Position numbers and translations under genes: made by a program
In this document: positions 7,793 to 17,997 of the stretch, one piece after another
Layout: each line of letters opens with the position of its first letter
How positions within the stretch are numbered: position 1 is the stretch's first letter
The notes under the pieces: generated by a model
Databases searched by the model: none
Seen by the model: only the letters and a program-made list of their open reading frames with translations
What the model was told of the DNA's origin: nothing
Assembly: GCA_017454295.1 (NCBI GenBank)
Contig: JAFTDF010000001.1
Location: 1 to 35,353, forward strand
Origin: Bacilli bacterium
GTDB lineage: Bacteria > Bacillota_I > Bacilli_A > RFN20 > CAG-826
Length of the DNA: 35,353 bases
Reading direction: 5' to 3'

Positions 7793-10700
7793 TTAGTCCT
7801 TCAAATCGGCACGGTCGTGCTTTTCGATGTATTGGGCTTTCACCAAACGCATCGAGGAGAGGACATCGAAGTTCTCCAAGCGGGCGGCTTCTTCCTCTTC
7901 GGAGAGGAGGCCGGTGCCAGCGGGGATGAGCTTGCCGGTGATGACGTTTTCCTTCAAGCCATGGAGATTATCGCGCTTGGCCTTGATGGCGGCGTCGGTA
8001 AGGACACGGGTCGTCTCCTGGAAGGAGGCGGCGGAGAGGAAGGAATCGGTCTCCAAGGCGGCCTTGGTGATACCAAGGACTAAGGGCTGGGCCACCGCGG
8101 GACGCTTGCCAGAAAGCAAGACGGCCTTGTTCTCGTTGGTGAAGCGATCGAGGGAGACACGGGTTCCCGGGAGCATCGAGGTATCGCCCCCGTCGATGAT
8201 GACGACTTTGCGGAGCATCTGACGGATGATGATTTCAAGGTGCTTATCGGAGATGCCGATACCTTGGGCGGCGTAGACCTTCTGGATTTCCTTGATGAGG
8301 TAGACTTCGAGATGTTCGACGTCGGAGACTTCAAGGAGCTTCTTCGGGTTGATGGCGCCTTCGGTGATCTTGCCACCGTTTTCGATGTGATCGCCGACCT
8401 TGACGCGAAGGTGGGAGCCAAAGGGCGTGGTATAGACCTTTTCTTCGAGCTCGTTCTTGATGACGACTTCGTCTTTTTCACCCAGCGGGTTGATGGCGAC
8501 GACATCGCCTTCGATTTCGGAGACGAGGGCCTCACCCTTCGGGTTACGGGCTTCGACGAGCTCTTGGACACGGGGAAGACCGGAAGTGATATCGCTACCG
8601 GCCATACCACCGGTGTGGAAGACTCGCATGGTGAGCTGGGTACCAGGTTCGCCGATGGATTGGGCGGCCATGATACCGACGGCTTCGCCGAGTTCGACGA
8701 GCTTGCCGGTGGCCATGTTGCGGCCATAGCAGTGCTGGCAGACGCCGTTGCGGGTCTGGCAGGTGAAGATGGAACGGATTTCGACTTCCTTGATGCCGGC
8801 GGCTTTGATGGCCTTGGCGTCTTCGGCTTCGATCATGGTGTTCCCCGCGACGAGGACTTCGCCGGTTTCGGGGTCGATGATATCGTGCATCGCAAAACGG
8901 CCGATGAGACGATCCTCGAGGGAGCGGATGACGGCGTCGCGGCTGGTATCGCGGATTTCGCGGACCTTGAAGCCGTGGTCGCAATGGCAATCTTCCTCAC
9001 GGACGATGACGTCTTGGGAGACATCGACCAAACGACGGGTCAAATAGCCCGAGTCGGCGGTCTTTAAGGCCGTATCGGCGGAACCCTTACGGGCACCGTG
9101 GGTGTTGATGAAGAACTCGCTGACCTTCATACCTTCGTGGTAGGAGGAGACGATCGGAAGTTCGATGGTTTCGTTTTTCGGGTTGGCGACGAGGCCTTTC
9201 ATACCGATGAGCTGTTTGAAGTTATCGACGGAGCCACGAGCACCCGAGTTGGCCATGATAACCAAGGGGTTACGCTTGTTGTCCTTCATCTGCTTCTTAA
9301 CGAGCTCGGCGACTTCGTTGGTGATGCCGGTCCAAATGGCCTCAATCTTCTTATGGCGTTCCTCTTTGGTGAGGTAACCACGCTTGAAGAATTTCTCGAC
9401 CTTTTCGACGGCTTCGTTGCCTTTGGCAACCAAGTCATACTTGCCTTCGACGTCGTTGATGTCGGAGATGGCGACGGTCACCGCGGAGATCATGGAGAAG
9501 CGGAAGCCTTGGTCTTTGATCTTATCGAGGACCGCGGAGGTCTTCGAGGTGCCGTATTTGGCGAAGATCATGTCGATGAGAGGTCCAAGTTGCTTCTTGC
9601 CGATGGCGTTCTTGGTGGGAAGGGTGTCGATGTATTGGGCGATCGGCGAGGCATATGCTTTCTCGTTGAAAGCGATCTTCTCCGCCACTTCCGCGGGGGA
9701 GACGAACCATTCGCGCATGAAGTCGAGATCCGAGGTGGATTTCGGGGTGCCGTCATTGACATAGGGGAAGTCATCGGGGAAGACTTCGTTGAAGATGACC
9801 TTCCCGACGGTGGTGATGAGATATTTGTTTTCCACGCCTTCGGGCATACCGGTGCCGACATCCTTATGGATGGCTTTGGCGGGGATGGCGATACGGCTGT
9901 GGAGGGAGAGGGCGCGGCTCACATAAGCCTGACGGACTTCGGAGGTCGAGGCGAAGACCTTCCCTTCCCAAGCGGCATACTGCTCGTTGGCAGCGGCCAT
10001 TTTGAGAAGTTCGGCCCGTTCCTCGGCGGCGACGCCGGTTTGCTCTTCCACTTCTTCGAGGTGGCGGAGCGCTTTGGCGCGTTCGAGGAAATCCTGACGG
10101 CTTTCTTCGGTGGTGAGGTGGTAGTTGCCAAGGATCATGTCCTGCGACGGAATGACGATGGCTTTGCCATCCTTCGGACCGAGGATGTTATTGGAAGCAA
10201 GCATCAAGTTGATGGCTTCTTGCTGCGCGGCTTTGGAAAGGGGGACGTGAACGGCCATCTGGTCACCATCGAAGTCGGCGTTGAAGCCAGTGCAAACCAG
10301 CGGGTGCAAACGGATGGCACGGCCATCGACGAGCTTGGGCTGGAAGGCTTGGATGGAAAGACGGTGGAGGGTCGGAGCACGGTTGAGGAGCACGGGGTGC
10401 TGACCGATGATTTCCTCGACGATGTCATAGACGACGGGGTCATAACGGTCGATGAACTTATCGGCGGCCTTGTGGGCGGAAACGTATTTCCGTTGGATCA
10501 GCAACGCGGCGATGAAGGGACGGAGGAGTTGGACCGCCATTTCCCGGGGAATCCCGCATTGGTACATCTTCAGATCCGGACCGACGGCGATGACGGAACG
10601 ACCGGAATAGTCGACACGTTTGCCAAGGAGGTTCTGACGGAAACGGCCCTGTTTGCCCTTCAACCCGGAGGAGAGGGACTTCAAGGCGCGTCCGGAAGGA

Positions 10701-11815
10701 CCGGAGACGGCTTTGGTGCGACGGCCGTTATCGATGAGGGCGTCCACCGCTTCCTGCAACATACGCTTTTCGTTCATCAAGATGACGTAAGGGGCGTTCA
10801 TGTCGATGAGCCGTTTCAAACGGGAGTTACGGGAGATGACGCGGCGATAGAGATCGTTGAGGTCGCTGGCGGCGAAACGGCCACCATCGAGTTGGAGCAT
10901 CGGACGGAGATCGGGCGGGATGACGGGAACGACATCGAGGATCATCCATTCGGGCTTCTGGTTGGAATCGCGGAAAGCGTTGATGGCTTCGAGGCGCTTG
11001 GCTAATTTCAAACGCTTCTGACCGGTGGCTTCCTTGATTTCGGCGGAGATGGCTTCGAATTCGGCATCGAGGTCGACTTCGTGGAGCAAGCGCTTGATGG
11101 CGGCGGCACCTTCGCCGAATTCGGCGTTGGTGTATTTGCTGATGAAGGCGGCGGTCGAGAAGAAGTCGAAGGTCTCCTGCGGGTTCTCCATACGGGCGAT
11201 GAGGTCCTGAGCGCGGCTGGCATCGACGGATTCGGGATCGATTCGATCTTGGAAATCCTGGATGGCGGCGATGAATTTCTCACGGGCCTGGGTCTCGTTG
11301 AGGTAGTCCTTGTATTTGAGGACGGTGGAGGTACCCGGTTCAAGGCAGATATGGGCGGCGAAGTAGATGATGTCCTCGAGCTCCTTCGGGGAGATGTCGA
11401 GGATGAGGCCCATCCGGGAGGGGATGGACTTCAAATACCAGATGTGGGAGCAAGGCGAAACGAGTTCGATGTGACCCATGCGTTCGCGACGCCATTCTTT
11501 GGAAATGACCTCGACCCCGCACTTTTCGCAGGTGATCCCTTGGTAACGGATCTTTTTATACTTGCCGCAATGGCATTCGTAGTCCTTGGCCGGCCCGAAG
11601 ATCTTTTCGCAGAAGAGACCTCCCATTTCCGGCTTTTGGCTACGGTAGTTGATGGTTTCGGCACGGGTGACTTCGCCCTTGGACCAAGAACGGATGGTCT
11701 CGGGGGAAGCTAAGCCGACTTGGATGGAGGCAAGGTTGTTGATGTCAAAGTGACGGTCTTCCTTCTTGCGGGAGGGAAGTTCATCACGGGAATCGAGTTC
11801 CGGTTTGTTAGCCAT
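7793..11815 (-). CDS. rpoC: RNA polymerase beta' subunit
   Basis: 1340 residues, within the normal range. The N-terminal zinc site is seen as C81, C83, C96 and C99 (CHCGKYK...CEKCGVEV). The catalytic magnesium loop NADFDGD is at residues 512-518. A second zinc cluster lies near CHCDHG and [11 protein letters not shown], and the trigger-loop region [16 protein letters not shown] is intact. The subunit forms the core polymerase with beta, alpha and omega. It starts 17 nt after rpoB behind an AAAGGAGG site and ends at a bidirectional terminator. In B. subtilis the next genes would be an L7Ae-like protein and rpsL; here the transcription unit ends at rpoC. Confidence 0.99.
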   Translation of the reverse strand: MANKPELDSRDELPSRKKEDRHFDINNLASIQVGLASPETIRSWSKGEVTRAETINYRSQKPEMGGLFCEKIFGPAKDYECHCGKYKKIRYQGITCEKCGVEVISKEWRRERMGHIELVSPCSHIWYLKSIPSRMGLILDISPKELEDIIYFAAHICLEPGTSTVLKYKDYLNETQAREKFIAAIQDFQDRIDPESVDASRAQDLIARMENPQETFDFFSTAAFISKYTNAEFGEGAAAIKRLLHEVDLDAEFEAISAEIKEATGQKRLKLAKRLEAINAFRDSNQKPEWMILDVVPVIPPDLRPMLQLDGGRFAASDLNDLYRRVISRNSRLKRLIDMNAPYVILMNEKRMLQEAVDALIDNGRRTKAVSGPSGRALKSLSSGLKGKQGRFRQNLLGKRVDYSGRSVIAVGPDLKMYQCGIPREMAVQLLRPFIAALLIQRKYVSAHKAADKFIDRYDPVVYDIVEEIIGQHPVLLNRAPTLHRLSIQAFQPKLVDGRAIRLHPLVCTGFNADFDGDQMAVHVPLSKAAQQEAINLMLASNNILGPKDGKAIVIPSQDMILGNYHLTTEESRQDFLERAKALRHLEEVEEQTGVAAEERAELLKMAAANEQYAAWEGKVFASTSEVRQAYVSRALSLHSRIAIPAKAIHKDVGTGMPEGVENKYLITTVGKVIFNEVFPDDFPYVNDGTPKSTSDLDFMREWFVSPAEVAEKIAFNEKAYASPIAQYIDTLPTKNAIGKKQLGPLIDMIFAKYGTSKTSAVLDKIKDQGFRFSMISAVTVAISDINDVEGKYDLVAKGNEAVEKVEKFFKRGYLTKEERHKKIEAIWTGITNEVAELVKKQMKDNKRNPLVIMANSGARGSVDNFKQLIGMKGLVANPKNETIELPIVSSYHEGMKVSEFFINTHGARKGSADTALKTADSGYLTRRLVDVSQDVIVREEDCHCDHGFKVREIRDTSRDAVIRSLEDRLIGRFAMHDIIDPETGEVLVAGNTMIEAEDAKAIKAAGIKEVEIRSIFTCQTRNGVCQHCYGRNMATGKLVELGEAVGIMAAQSIGEPGTQLTMRVFHTGGMAGSDITSGLPRVQELVEARNPKGEALVSEIEGDVVAINPLGEKDEVVIKNELEEKVYTTPFGSHLRVKVGDHIENGGKITEGAINPKKLLEVSDVEHLEVYLIKEIQKVYAAQGIGISDKHLEIIIRQMLRKVVIIDGGDTSMLPGTRVSLDRFTNENKAVLLSGKRPAVAQPLVLGITKAALETDSFLSAASFQETTRVLTDAAIKAKRDNLHGLKENVITGKLIPAGTGLLSEEEEAARLENFDVLSSMRLVKAQYIEKHDRADLKD

Positions 11816-11832
11816 GTTCGTTTACCTCCTTT

Positions 11833-14800
11833 TTAGTCGTCGAACCCTAAGGGTTTCGACATGACGGATAAGCCTTCTTCGGCCGCCATTTCCGAAGCGA
11901 CTTCGACCGTGGCGGTCGGATCGGCTTCCTCTTCCTTAGGCGCCATGGCGGAACGGATGTTGGAATTGGTCTTGCGTTCCTCGATGAGGGATTGCTTGGC
12001 CAACTCATCCATGTCAATGACGTTATCGTCTTTGTCATAGAGTTTGACATCCATGCCAAGGCCACGGAGTTCCTTGGTAAAGACTTTGAAGGCTTCGGGC
12101 ATCCCGGGTTTGGGGATGGGGTTGCCCTTGATGATCGCTTCGTAAGCCTTGCGGCGGCCGACGCGGTCATCGGATTTGATGGTGATCATTTCCTGGAGGA
12201 TATGGGCGGCGCCATAGGCTTCGAGGGCCCAGACTTCCATTTCCCCGAAACGTTGACCACCGTTTTGGGCCTTCCCACCAAGCGGCTGCTGGGTGACAAG
12301 GGAGTAAGGTCCGGTGGCGCGGGCATGGAGCTTATCGTCGACCATGTGGACCAATTTGATCATGTATTGGACGCCGACGGCGATACGTTCGGCATAGGGT
12401 TCGCCGGTGCGGCCATCATAGAGGACGGTCTTCCCATCGGCGGAGATGCCGGCTTTTTGCATCAAGTCGTAGACTTCCTGGTTGGAGACCCCATCGAAGG
12501 CCGGGGTGGCCACGCGCATCTTGAGTTTGCGGCAGGCGAGCCCTAAGTGGACTTCGAAGATCTGCCCGATGTTCATACGGGAAGGAACGCCCATCGGGGA
12601 GAGGAGGATGTCGATGGGGGTACCATCGGCGAGGAAGGGCATATCCTCGACCGGCAAGATCTTGGAGATGACGCCTTTGTTACCATGACGGCCCGACATC
12701 TTGTCGCCTTCGGAGATCTTTCGCTTTTGAACGATATAGACGCGGATGACTTCGTTGACGCCAGGGGGAAGGGGATCCTTCTTCTTACGGGAGAAGAATT
12801 TGACGGCGTGGACGATACCGGCACCACCGTGGGGAACACGGAGAGAGGTATCCTTGCCTTCTTTGGTCTTTTCGGCGAAGATCGCCATCAAGAGCTTTTC
12901 TTCCGGAGTCGGCTCGGTTTGACCCTTCGGGGTCACCTTGCCAACGAGGATGTCGCCTTCTTTGACTTCGGCACCGGGAACGATGACGCCCCGTTCGTCG
13001 AGGAAGGACTTGGCTTCTTCGGAAACGTTGGGGATATCACGGGTGATTTCTTCGGCCCCGAGCTTGGTTTCGCGGCATTCGCATTCGTATTTCTCGATGT
13101 GGATCGAGGTGAAGACATCGTCTTTGACCATGCGTTCGGACATGATGACGGCGTCTTCGTAGTTATAACCGTTCCAGGTCATGTAAGCGACGAGGATGTT
13201 CTGACCGAGGGCGAGTTCGCCATTGCGCATGGCGGGACCATCGGCGATGATCTGGCCGGCTTTGATGGCATCGCCCGGACGGACGATGGGCACTTGGTTG
13301 ATGCAGGTGCCTTGGTTGGAACGATCGAACTTTTGGAGATGATAGGTGTGGTTTTCCTTGCCTTCTTTCACCACGATGGTGGAAGAGTCGATGGATTTGA
13401 CGGTGCCATCCTTATCGGCGATGACGGCAAGGCCGGAGTCCTTGGCAATGAGCTTTTCCATACCGGTCCCGACATAGGGGATGGAAGGACGAAGCAGCGG
13501 CAAGGCCTGACGTTGCATGTTCGCACCCATCAACGCACGGGTGGCGTCGTCGTGGGCGAGGAAGGGAATACAAGCGGCCGCGATGGAGACGACCTGCTTC
13601 GGGGAGACGTCGACATAGTCGATTTGGTTTTTGGCAACCAAGACGTTGTCATCGTCGTGACGGCAGGCGACTTCGGCATCGAGGAGTTCGCGGACCATCT
13701 CATCGCCTTGGTAAGACGGATCGACGTCCTTGAAGGGGATGGGGTCGGTGAGCTTGATGTTGGCTTCGGCGATATAGTGGCCGCGTTCGTCGTCGGCGGA
13801 GAGGTATTCGGTCTCGGATTCGGAGACGTAGACCTTGCCATTGACGTTATAGACGCGGCGATACGGCGTCATGATGAAGCCGTAATCGTTGACTTTGGCG
13901 TAAGTGGAGAGGTTGTTGATCAACCCGATGTTCTGACCTTCCGGCGATTCGATCGGGCAGATACGGCCGTAGTGGGTATAGTGGACGTCGCGGACTTCCA
14001 TGGAAGCGCGGTCGCGGGTCAAACCGCCAGGGCCAAGGGCCGAAATACGGCGCTTATTGGTCAGTTCGGCGAGGGGGTTGACCTGGTCCATGAATTGCGA
14101 AAGCTGGCTGGAAGCGAAGAACTCGCGGATGGAAGAGGTCAACGGACGGATGTTGATGAGGGACTGCGGGGTGACCGACTCCATATCGGAGATGGACATC
14201 TTTTGTTGGACGGTCTTGCTCATCTTGGTGAGGCCGATGCGGAACTGGGTTTGCAGCAATTCGCCGACGCAACGGACGCGGCGGTTGCCCAAATGGTCGA
14301 TATCATCGGTGTTGCCAAGGCCTTCCATGATGCCAAGGAAGTAAGAGAAGCAAGCGACCATATCGGAGATGGTGACACGCGAGAGGGTGCAATTGAGATC
14401 GTTGCCGATCATGTTGACCACGCGTTCGCCGATTTTGTCGTTAGCGTAGACTTTGACGATATTGACGTTGCAAGGATAGGGCGCGGTTTTGCCGTCGACT
14501 TCGATTTGATCGAGTTTGGCATTGACCTTGAGGGTCTTCTGGTGGCCGCCTTTTTCGAAGAATTCCTCGTCGCGGAGGGCTTGGACGTCTTCCTTGGTCA
14601 AGGTGTGATCCTTGAAGAAGCGGACTTCGCCGTCGCTGGAAACGAGGTTCTCGGCCAAGACACGGCCGGGAAGGCGTTCGTATAAGCCGAGCTTCTGAGC
14701 ATATTTGAAACGACCGGCACGACCGAGGTCATAACGCTTGTCGTCGAAGAATTTCTGGACGAGGAAGGTCACGATGCCTTCGGGGGTGATGGGTTCACCG

Positions 14801-15570
14801 GGTTTCAATTTGGTGAAGATGTCGGTCAAAGCGAGTTGGCTCGAAGTGATGTTGGCATCCTTTTTGAGGGTGGCTTCCATCCATTCGGTGTCACCGAAGA
14901 GGGAACGGAGTTCCTTCTCGGAATCTAAGCCGAGGGCTTTGAACAAAACGGTGGCCGGCATCTTGCGTTGACGGTCGATACGGACGAAGAGGACACCTTT
15001 GGTGTCGGATTCGAATTGTAACCAGGTGCCACGGGTCGGGATGATTTCGCCGTTGTAGATGTGGACGCCGGATTTATCGAGGGTGTCTTGGAAGTAGGCG
15101 CCCGGGGAACGGACGATCTGGGAAACGATGACGCGTTCGGCGCCGTTGAAAATGAACGTACCCGATTCGGTCATGAGCGGGAGTTCGCCCATGAAGACTT
15201 CGGCTTCTTTGATTTCGCCGGAGTTCTTGAAACGGAGACGGAGGGTGACTTTGAGCTTGCTTGAATAGTTCAAGTCACCGGCCTTGCACTCCAAGGGAGT
15301 GTACTTCGGAGGTTCCAAACGGCAAGACACATAGTCGATGAAGAGGGTATTGGCGTAGTTGGCAATGGGGAAAACTTCCCGAAGCACTTCGTCGATGCCC
15401 TTTTCCAAGAACCATTGATAGGACTTGGTTTGGATTTCCACGAGATAAGGCAAGTCGAGGCGGCCGGAGATTTTCGAGAAATCGATACGGCCGTTGACCC
15501 CTACCGGATAAGGACGGCCTTCGGGGTCGAGGTATTCGGTGAAGGGGATGAAGTTGTCTTCTGCTGGCAT
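11833..15570 (-). CDS. rpoB: RNA polymerase beta subunit
   Basis: 1245 residues. It contains the rifampicin pocket (SSQLSQFMDQ at 487-496, then NPLAELTNKRRIS at 498-510), the EMEVWALEAYGA region and GRHGNKG. At residue 505, matching E. coli His526, this protein has Asn (codon AAT, 14056-14058). Asn at that position lowers rifampicin sensitivity and is, from memory, the residue found in naturally rifampicin-resistant Mollicutes. The other cluster residues, including Asp495 (E. coli D516) and Ser510 (S531), are the sensitive type. The gene begins 11 nt after the RsmC-like methyltransferase gene and is 17 nt from rpoC. Confidence 0.99.
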   Translation of the reverse strand: MPAEDNFIPFTEYLDPEGRPYPVGVNGRIDFSKISGRLDLPYLVEIQTKSYQWFLEKGIDEVLREVFPIANYANTLFIDYVSCRLEPPKYTPLECKAGDLNYSSKLKVTLRLRFKNSGEIKEAEVFMGELPLMTESGTFIFNGAERVIVSQIVRSPGAYFQDTLDKSGVHIYNGEIIPTRGTWLQFESDTKGVLFVRIDRQRKMPATVLFKALGLDSEKELRSLFGDTEWMEATLKKDANITSSQLALTDIFTKLKPGEPITPEGIVTFLVQKFFDDKRYDLGRAGRFKYAQKLGLYERLPGRVLAENLVSSDGEVRFFKDHTLTKEDVQALRDEEFFEKGGHQKTLKVNAKLDQIEVDGKTAPYPCNVNIVKVYANDKIGERVVNMIGNDLNCTLSRVTISDMVACFSYFLGIMEGLGNTDDIDHLGNRRVRCVGELLQTQFRIGLTKMSKTVQQKMSISDMESVTPQSLINIRPLTSSIREFFASSQLSQFMDQVNPLAELTNKRRISALGPGGLTRDRASMEVRDVHYTHYGRICPIESPEGQNIGLINNLSTYAKVNDYGFIMTPYRRVYNVNGKVYVSESETEYLSADDERGHYIAEANIKLTDPIPFKDVDPSYQGDEMVRELLDAEVACRHDDDNVLVAKNQIDYVDVSPKQVVSIAAACIPFLAHDDATRALMGANMQRQALPLLRPSIPYVGTGMEKLIAKDSGLAVIADKDGTVKSIDSSTIVVKEGKENHTYHLQKFDRSNQGTCINQVPIVRPGDAIKAGQIIADGPAMRNGELALGQNILVAYMTWNGYNYEDAVIMSERMVKDDVFTSIHIEKYECECRETKLGAEEITRDIPNVSEEAKSFLDERGVIVPGAEVKEGDILVGKVTPKGQTEPTPEEKLLMAIFAEKTKEGKDTSLRVPHGGAGIVHAVKFFSRKKKDPLPPGVNEVIRVYIVQKRKISEGDKMSGRHGNKGVISKILPVEDMPFLADGTPIDILLSPMGVPSRMNIGQIFEVHLGLACRKLKMRVATPAFDGVSNQEVYDLMQKAGISADGKTVLYDGRTGEPYAERIAVGVQYMIKLVHMVDDKLHARATGPYSLVTQQPLGGKAQNGGQRFGEMEVWALEAYGAAHILQEMITIKSDDRVGRRKAYEAIIKGNPIPKPGMPEAFKVFTKELRGLGMDVKLYDKDDNVIDMDELAKQSLIEERKTNSNIRSAMAPKEEEADPTATVEVASEMAAEEGLSVMSKPLGFDD

Positions 15571-15581
15571 GTTGTTGCTCC

Positions 15582-16178
15582 TTATTTTGTCGCGATGAGG
15601 ATGCGATATCCTTTGTGTTGCGCCACCACTTCCACCTTGGAGAACAAGGTTTCGAGGTACCGCTTGCAGGAGGAGGCCCCCTGCTGCTTTCGGATGACTA
15701 GGACCAACCGCCCACCTTCATTAAGATGGTCGATCGCTCCCGCGTACATCGCGTATGTAACCTTTTTTCCCGCGCGAATAGGCGGGTTGGTTACGATGGT
15801 TGTGAAGGAAGCTTCGATATTTGAGTAAATATCGCTTTCGATGATGGAGACTTGGGTTTCGACACCGAGGGCAACGGCGTTTTGCCGCGCTTTCTCAAGT
15901 GACCTTCTTGAGACGTCGGCCATGGTGACATGGCGCTTTTCGTCGAATGAGGCTAAGACCAGGCCAATCGGTCCGATCCCACACCCCAAGTCGAGGATCT
16001 CGGTGCCAAGATCGGTCTTGACGATGGTTTCAAGCAGCAATCTGCTCCCATCATCAAGGCCATCTTTCGAGAAGACCCCAGCATCGCTTTCGAGGGTGAA
16101 TCCCTTCCCGAGAAGGGTGAAGGAATAGGTGCGGTTTTCGTGAATCACAGTTTCGTCGTTATCGAAGTATTGCGGCAC
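15582..16178 (-). CDS. Class I SAM methyltransferase, RsmC-like (YbxB type)
   Basis: 198 residues, starting with GTG behind an AAAGGAGGG site. The SAM-binding motif DLGCGIGPIG is at 63-72, and NPPIRAGK at 131-138 matches the NPPF/I-type motif of RNA guanine-N2 methyltransferases. The N-terminal FTLLGKGFTLESDAGVFSKDGLDDGS region is typical of single-domain relatives of the C-terminal half of E. coli RsmC, which modifies 16S rRNA. A gene of this type (ybxB in B. subtilis) is commonly found between rplL and rpoB, as here. It lies 25 nt after an attenuator-like hairpin and 11 nt before rpoB. The precise rRNA target is unproven. Confidence 0.9.
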   Translation of the reverse strand: MPQYFDNDETVIHENRTYSFTLLGKGFTLESDAGVFSKDGLDDGSRLLLETIVKTDLGTEILDLGCGIGPIGLVLASFDEKRHVTMADVSRRSLEKARQNAVALGVETQVSIIESDIYSNIEASFTTIVTNPPIRAGKKVTYAMYAGAIDHLNEGGRLVLVIRKQQGASSCKRYLETLFSKVEVVAQHKGYRILIATK

Positions 16179-16203
16179 GGAATCGACCCTCCTTTAATAC
16201 GGG

Positions 16204-16235
16204 AAACCCCGCCCTAGGTTGCCCCAGGGCGGGTT
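16204..16235 (-). terminator. Attenuator-like hairpin between rplL and the methyltransferase gene
   Basis: Minus-strand AACCCGCCCT and AGGGCGGGGTT form a stem of at least 8 GC-rich pairs around a GGGGCAACCT loop. Only TTT follows, so termination should be partial. A partial terminator at this place in the operon, lowering rpoB-rpoC relative to ribosomal protein expression, is known in E. coli and others. Confidence 0.75.
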
Positions 16236-16258
16236 GAAAGTTCGTGGATGAAGAAGAA

Positions 16259-16639
16259 TTACTTGATTTCGACTTCGGCGCCAGCGGCGACGAGGGCTTT
16301 CTTGTGTTCTTCGGCTTCGACGGGGGAGATGTGTTCCTTGACGGGAGCAGGGACGGCGTCGACGAGCTTCTTGGCATCCATCAAGCCAAGACCGGTGATG
16401 GCCTGGACGGCTTTGATGATGGCAACCTTGGAGCCGGTGCCAAGACCCTTGAGGATAAGGGAGACTTCGCTGGGTCCCTTTTCGACGGGTCCTTCTTCTT
16501 CGGCCGGGGCGGCAGCGGCGGTCGCGACGGCAGCGGTGACGCCGAATTCGGCTTCGACGGCTTTGACGAGTTCGTTGAGTTCGAGAATGCTCATCTCCTT
16601 GAGGGAGGCGATGATTTCTTCATTGGTGAGTTTAGCCAT
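16259..16639 (-). CDS. rplL: 50S ribosomal protein L7/L12
   Basis: 126 residues. An N-terminal dimerisation domain (1-34) is followed by an Ala-rich hinge (about 35-55) and the C-terminal domain with KVAIIKAVQAITGLGLMDAK, the factor-binding helices. L7/L12 dimers form the stalk that recruits EF-G, EF-Tu and other GTPases. It lies 15 nt downstream of rplJ, whose product L10 holds the L12 dimers on the ribosome. The ribosome site is TAGGAGG. A partial terminator follows. Confidence 0.98.
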   Translation of the reverse strand: MAKLTNEEIIASLKEMSILELNELVKAVEAEFGVTAAVATAAAAPAEEEGPVEKGPSEVSLILKGLGTGSKVAIIKAVQAITGLGLMDAKKLVDAVPAPVKEHISPVEAEEHKKALVAAGAEVEIK

Positions 16640-16654
16640 GGTTGGATCCTCCTA

Positions 16655-17155
16655 TTAGTTGGCTGCAGGTGCGGATTTATCCGCGATCGCCTTAACTGTG
16701 GCGGCGAACTTGGTGATCGGTGCGTTGAGGCACGATAGGAACATTGCGATGAGTCCGTTCTTGTCGGGGAGTTTGGAAACTTCCTTCATACCGGCGGCAT
16801 CGAGGACACGGCCTTCGACTAAGCCACCCTTGACCACGAGGGCTTCGTGATAACGGGCGAACTTGGAGATGGCCTTGGGTCCCTTGGCGACGTCTTTGGA
16901 GAAGACGAATCCGTTGGGGCCGTTGAGCAAATCGCCAAGCGAGGCGAAGTTGCCTTCTTCGAGGGCGCGGCGCACCAACGTGTTTTTGTAAACGGTCAGG
17001 GACGCATTCTCTTTCTCGAGGGTACGGCGGAGTTCCTGCATCTCGGCGACGGTAAGTCCTTGATAGGAGACCACCGTGACGGATCCGGCGTTGGAGAGGG
17101 AATCGATGATTTCCTTGACCTGATCCTTCTTGGATTGAAGAACTTGCTGATTCAT
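16655..17155 (-). CDS. rplJ: 50S ribosomal protein L10
   Basis: 166 residues. The N-terminal rRNA-binding domain includes VVSYQGLTVAEMQELRR and YKNTLVRRALEEG, both conserved in L10, and the C-terminal helix anchors L12 dimers. L10 is the base of the stalk and, complexed with L12, represses translation of its own mRNA. A leader with the matching fold is present upstream (17213-17266). A strong AAAGGAGGT site precedes the ATG. It is followed 15 nt later by rplL. Confidence 0.97.
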   Translation of the reverse strand: MNQQVLQSKKDQVKEIIDSLSNAGSVTVVSYQGLTVAEMQELRRTLEKENASLTVYKNTLVRRALEEGNFASLGDLLNGPNGFVFSKDVAKGPKAISKFARYHEALVVKGGLVEGRVLDAAGMKEVSKLPDKNGLIAMFLSCLNAPITKFAATVKAIADKSAPAAN

Positions 17156-17212
17156 GGAATGTACCTCCTTTCTGTGTATGTGGAGCTTACATATAACTAG
17201 TGAGTGTGATTG

Positions 17213-17266
17213 CTACCTCAGCAGGGTGTTTCGATTAAGGCACTTGCCCCCGGCTATCTTAGGTAT
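17213..17266 (-). ncRNA. Ribosomal protein L10 leader
   Basis: The rplA-rplJ gap contains a minus-strand RNA closed by TACCT (17261-17265) and AGGTA (17214-17218), with an inner GGGGGCAAGTGCC region and the ending CCCTGCTGAGGTA. This resembles the conserved CCTGCCGAGGT end of Firmicute L10 leaders. L10-L12 binding there represses rplJ-rplL. The assignment is by motif; a covariance-model search was not possible. Confidence 0.75.
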
Positions 17267-17290
17267 ATGAAGCGATTCACCGAAGTGGAA

Positions 17291-17983
17291 TTAGTTGCGA
17301 CCGGCGAAGGTGAATTCGACGCCGGGGCCCATCGTCGAGGAGAGGGTGACCTTTTCAATGAAGGCGCCCTTGACGGTGGAGGGACGGGATTTGGCGATCT
17401 GATCGACGACGGCAGTGAGGTTGTCGAGGAGGTCGGCCTCGGAGAAGGAGACACGGCCAATGCCCATGTTGAGGTTACCATCGCGGTCGACGCGGTAGGC
17501 GATTTTCCCCTTCTTGATTTCGTTGACGGCGGTCTTGACGTCCATGGTGACGGTACCGGTCTTGGGGTTCGGCATTAAGCCTTTGGGGCCGAGGAGACGG
17601 CCCATTTTGCCGAGTTCGCCCATCATGTCGGGGGTAGCGACGATGATGTCAAAGTCGAACCAGTTCTCATGGGCGATCTTGTCGAGCATTTCCTTGCCAC
17701 CGAAGTATTCGGCGCCGGATTCCTTGGCATCGTCGAGCTTGGTGTTGGTGACGACGAGGACCTTTTTGGTCTTGCCGTTGCCATGGGGAAGCGAGATGGT
17801 GCCACGGATGAGTTGGTCGGCCAAGGTCGGGTTGACGTTGAGACCGAAGGAGACGTCGACGGAGCTATCGAACTTGGTGGAGGAGATTTCCTTCACGAGT
17901 TTGACGGCTTCTTCGATGCTGTAGACTTTGCCTTTTTCGATTTTGGCTAAGGCGGCTTGGTACTTTTTGCTGAGCTTTTTCAT
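17291..17983 (-). CDS. rplA: 50S ribosomal protein L1
   Basis: 230 residues, standard size. The conserved GRLLGPKGLMPNPKTGTV segment (about 127-145) and the TKKVLVVTN strand are present. L1 forms the mobile stalk at the ribosomal E site and, in many bacteria, represses its own rplK-rplA operon by binding the rplK leader. It starts 14 nt after rplK with a GGAGGGAAT site. The 135-nt gap downstream holds the L10 leader. Confidence 0.98.
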   Translation of the reverse strand: MKKLSKKYQAALAKIEKGKVYSIEEAVKLVKEISSTKFDSSVDVSFGLNVNPTLADQLIRGTISLPHGNGKTKKVLVVTNTKLDDAKESGAEYFGGKEMLDKIAHENWFDFDIIVATPDMMGELGKMGRLLGPKGLMPNPKTGTVTMDVKTAVNEIKKGKIAYRVDRDGNLNMGIGRVSFSEADLLDNLTAVVDQIAKSRPSTVKGAFIEKVTLSSTMGPGVEFTFAGRN

Positions 17984-17997
17984 GGTCCATTCCCTCC

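Noticed and set aside
97..14685. Long plus-strand open frames opposite fusA, rpoC and rpoB (up to about 700 codons, e.g. 97-1767, 9098-11005, 12547-14685)
   Set aside because: They are antisense to well-conserved genes. Codon bias in the real genes removes stop codons from the opposite strand. Their translations are low-complexity and have no ribosome site or known domain.
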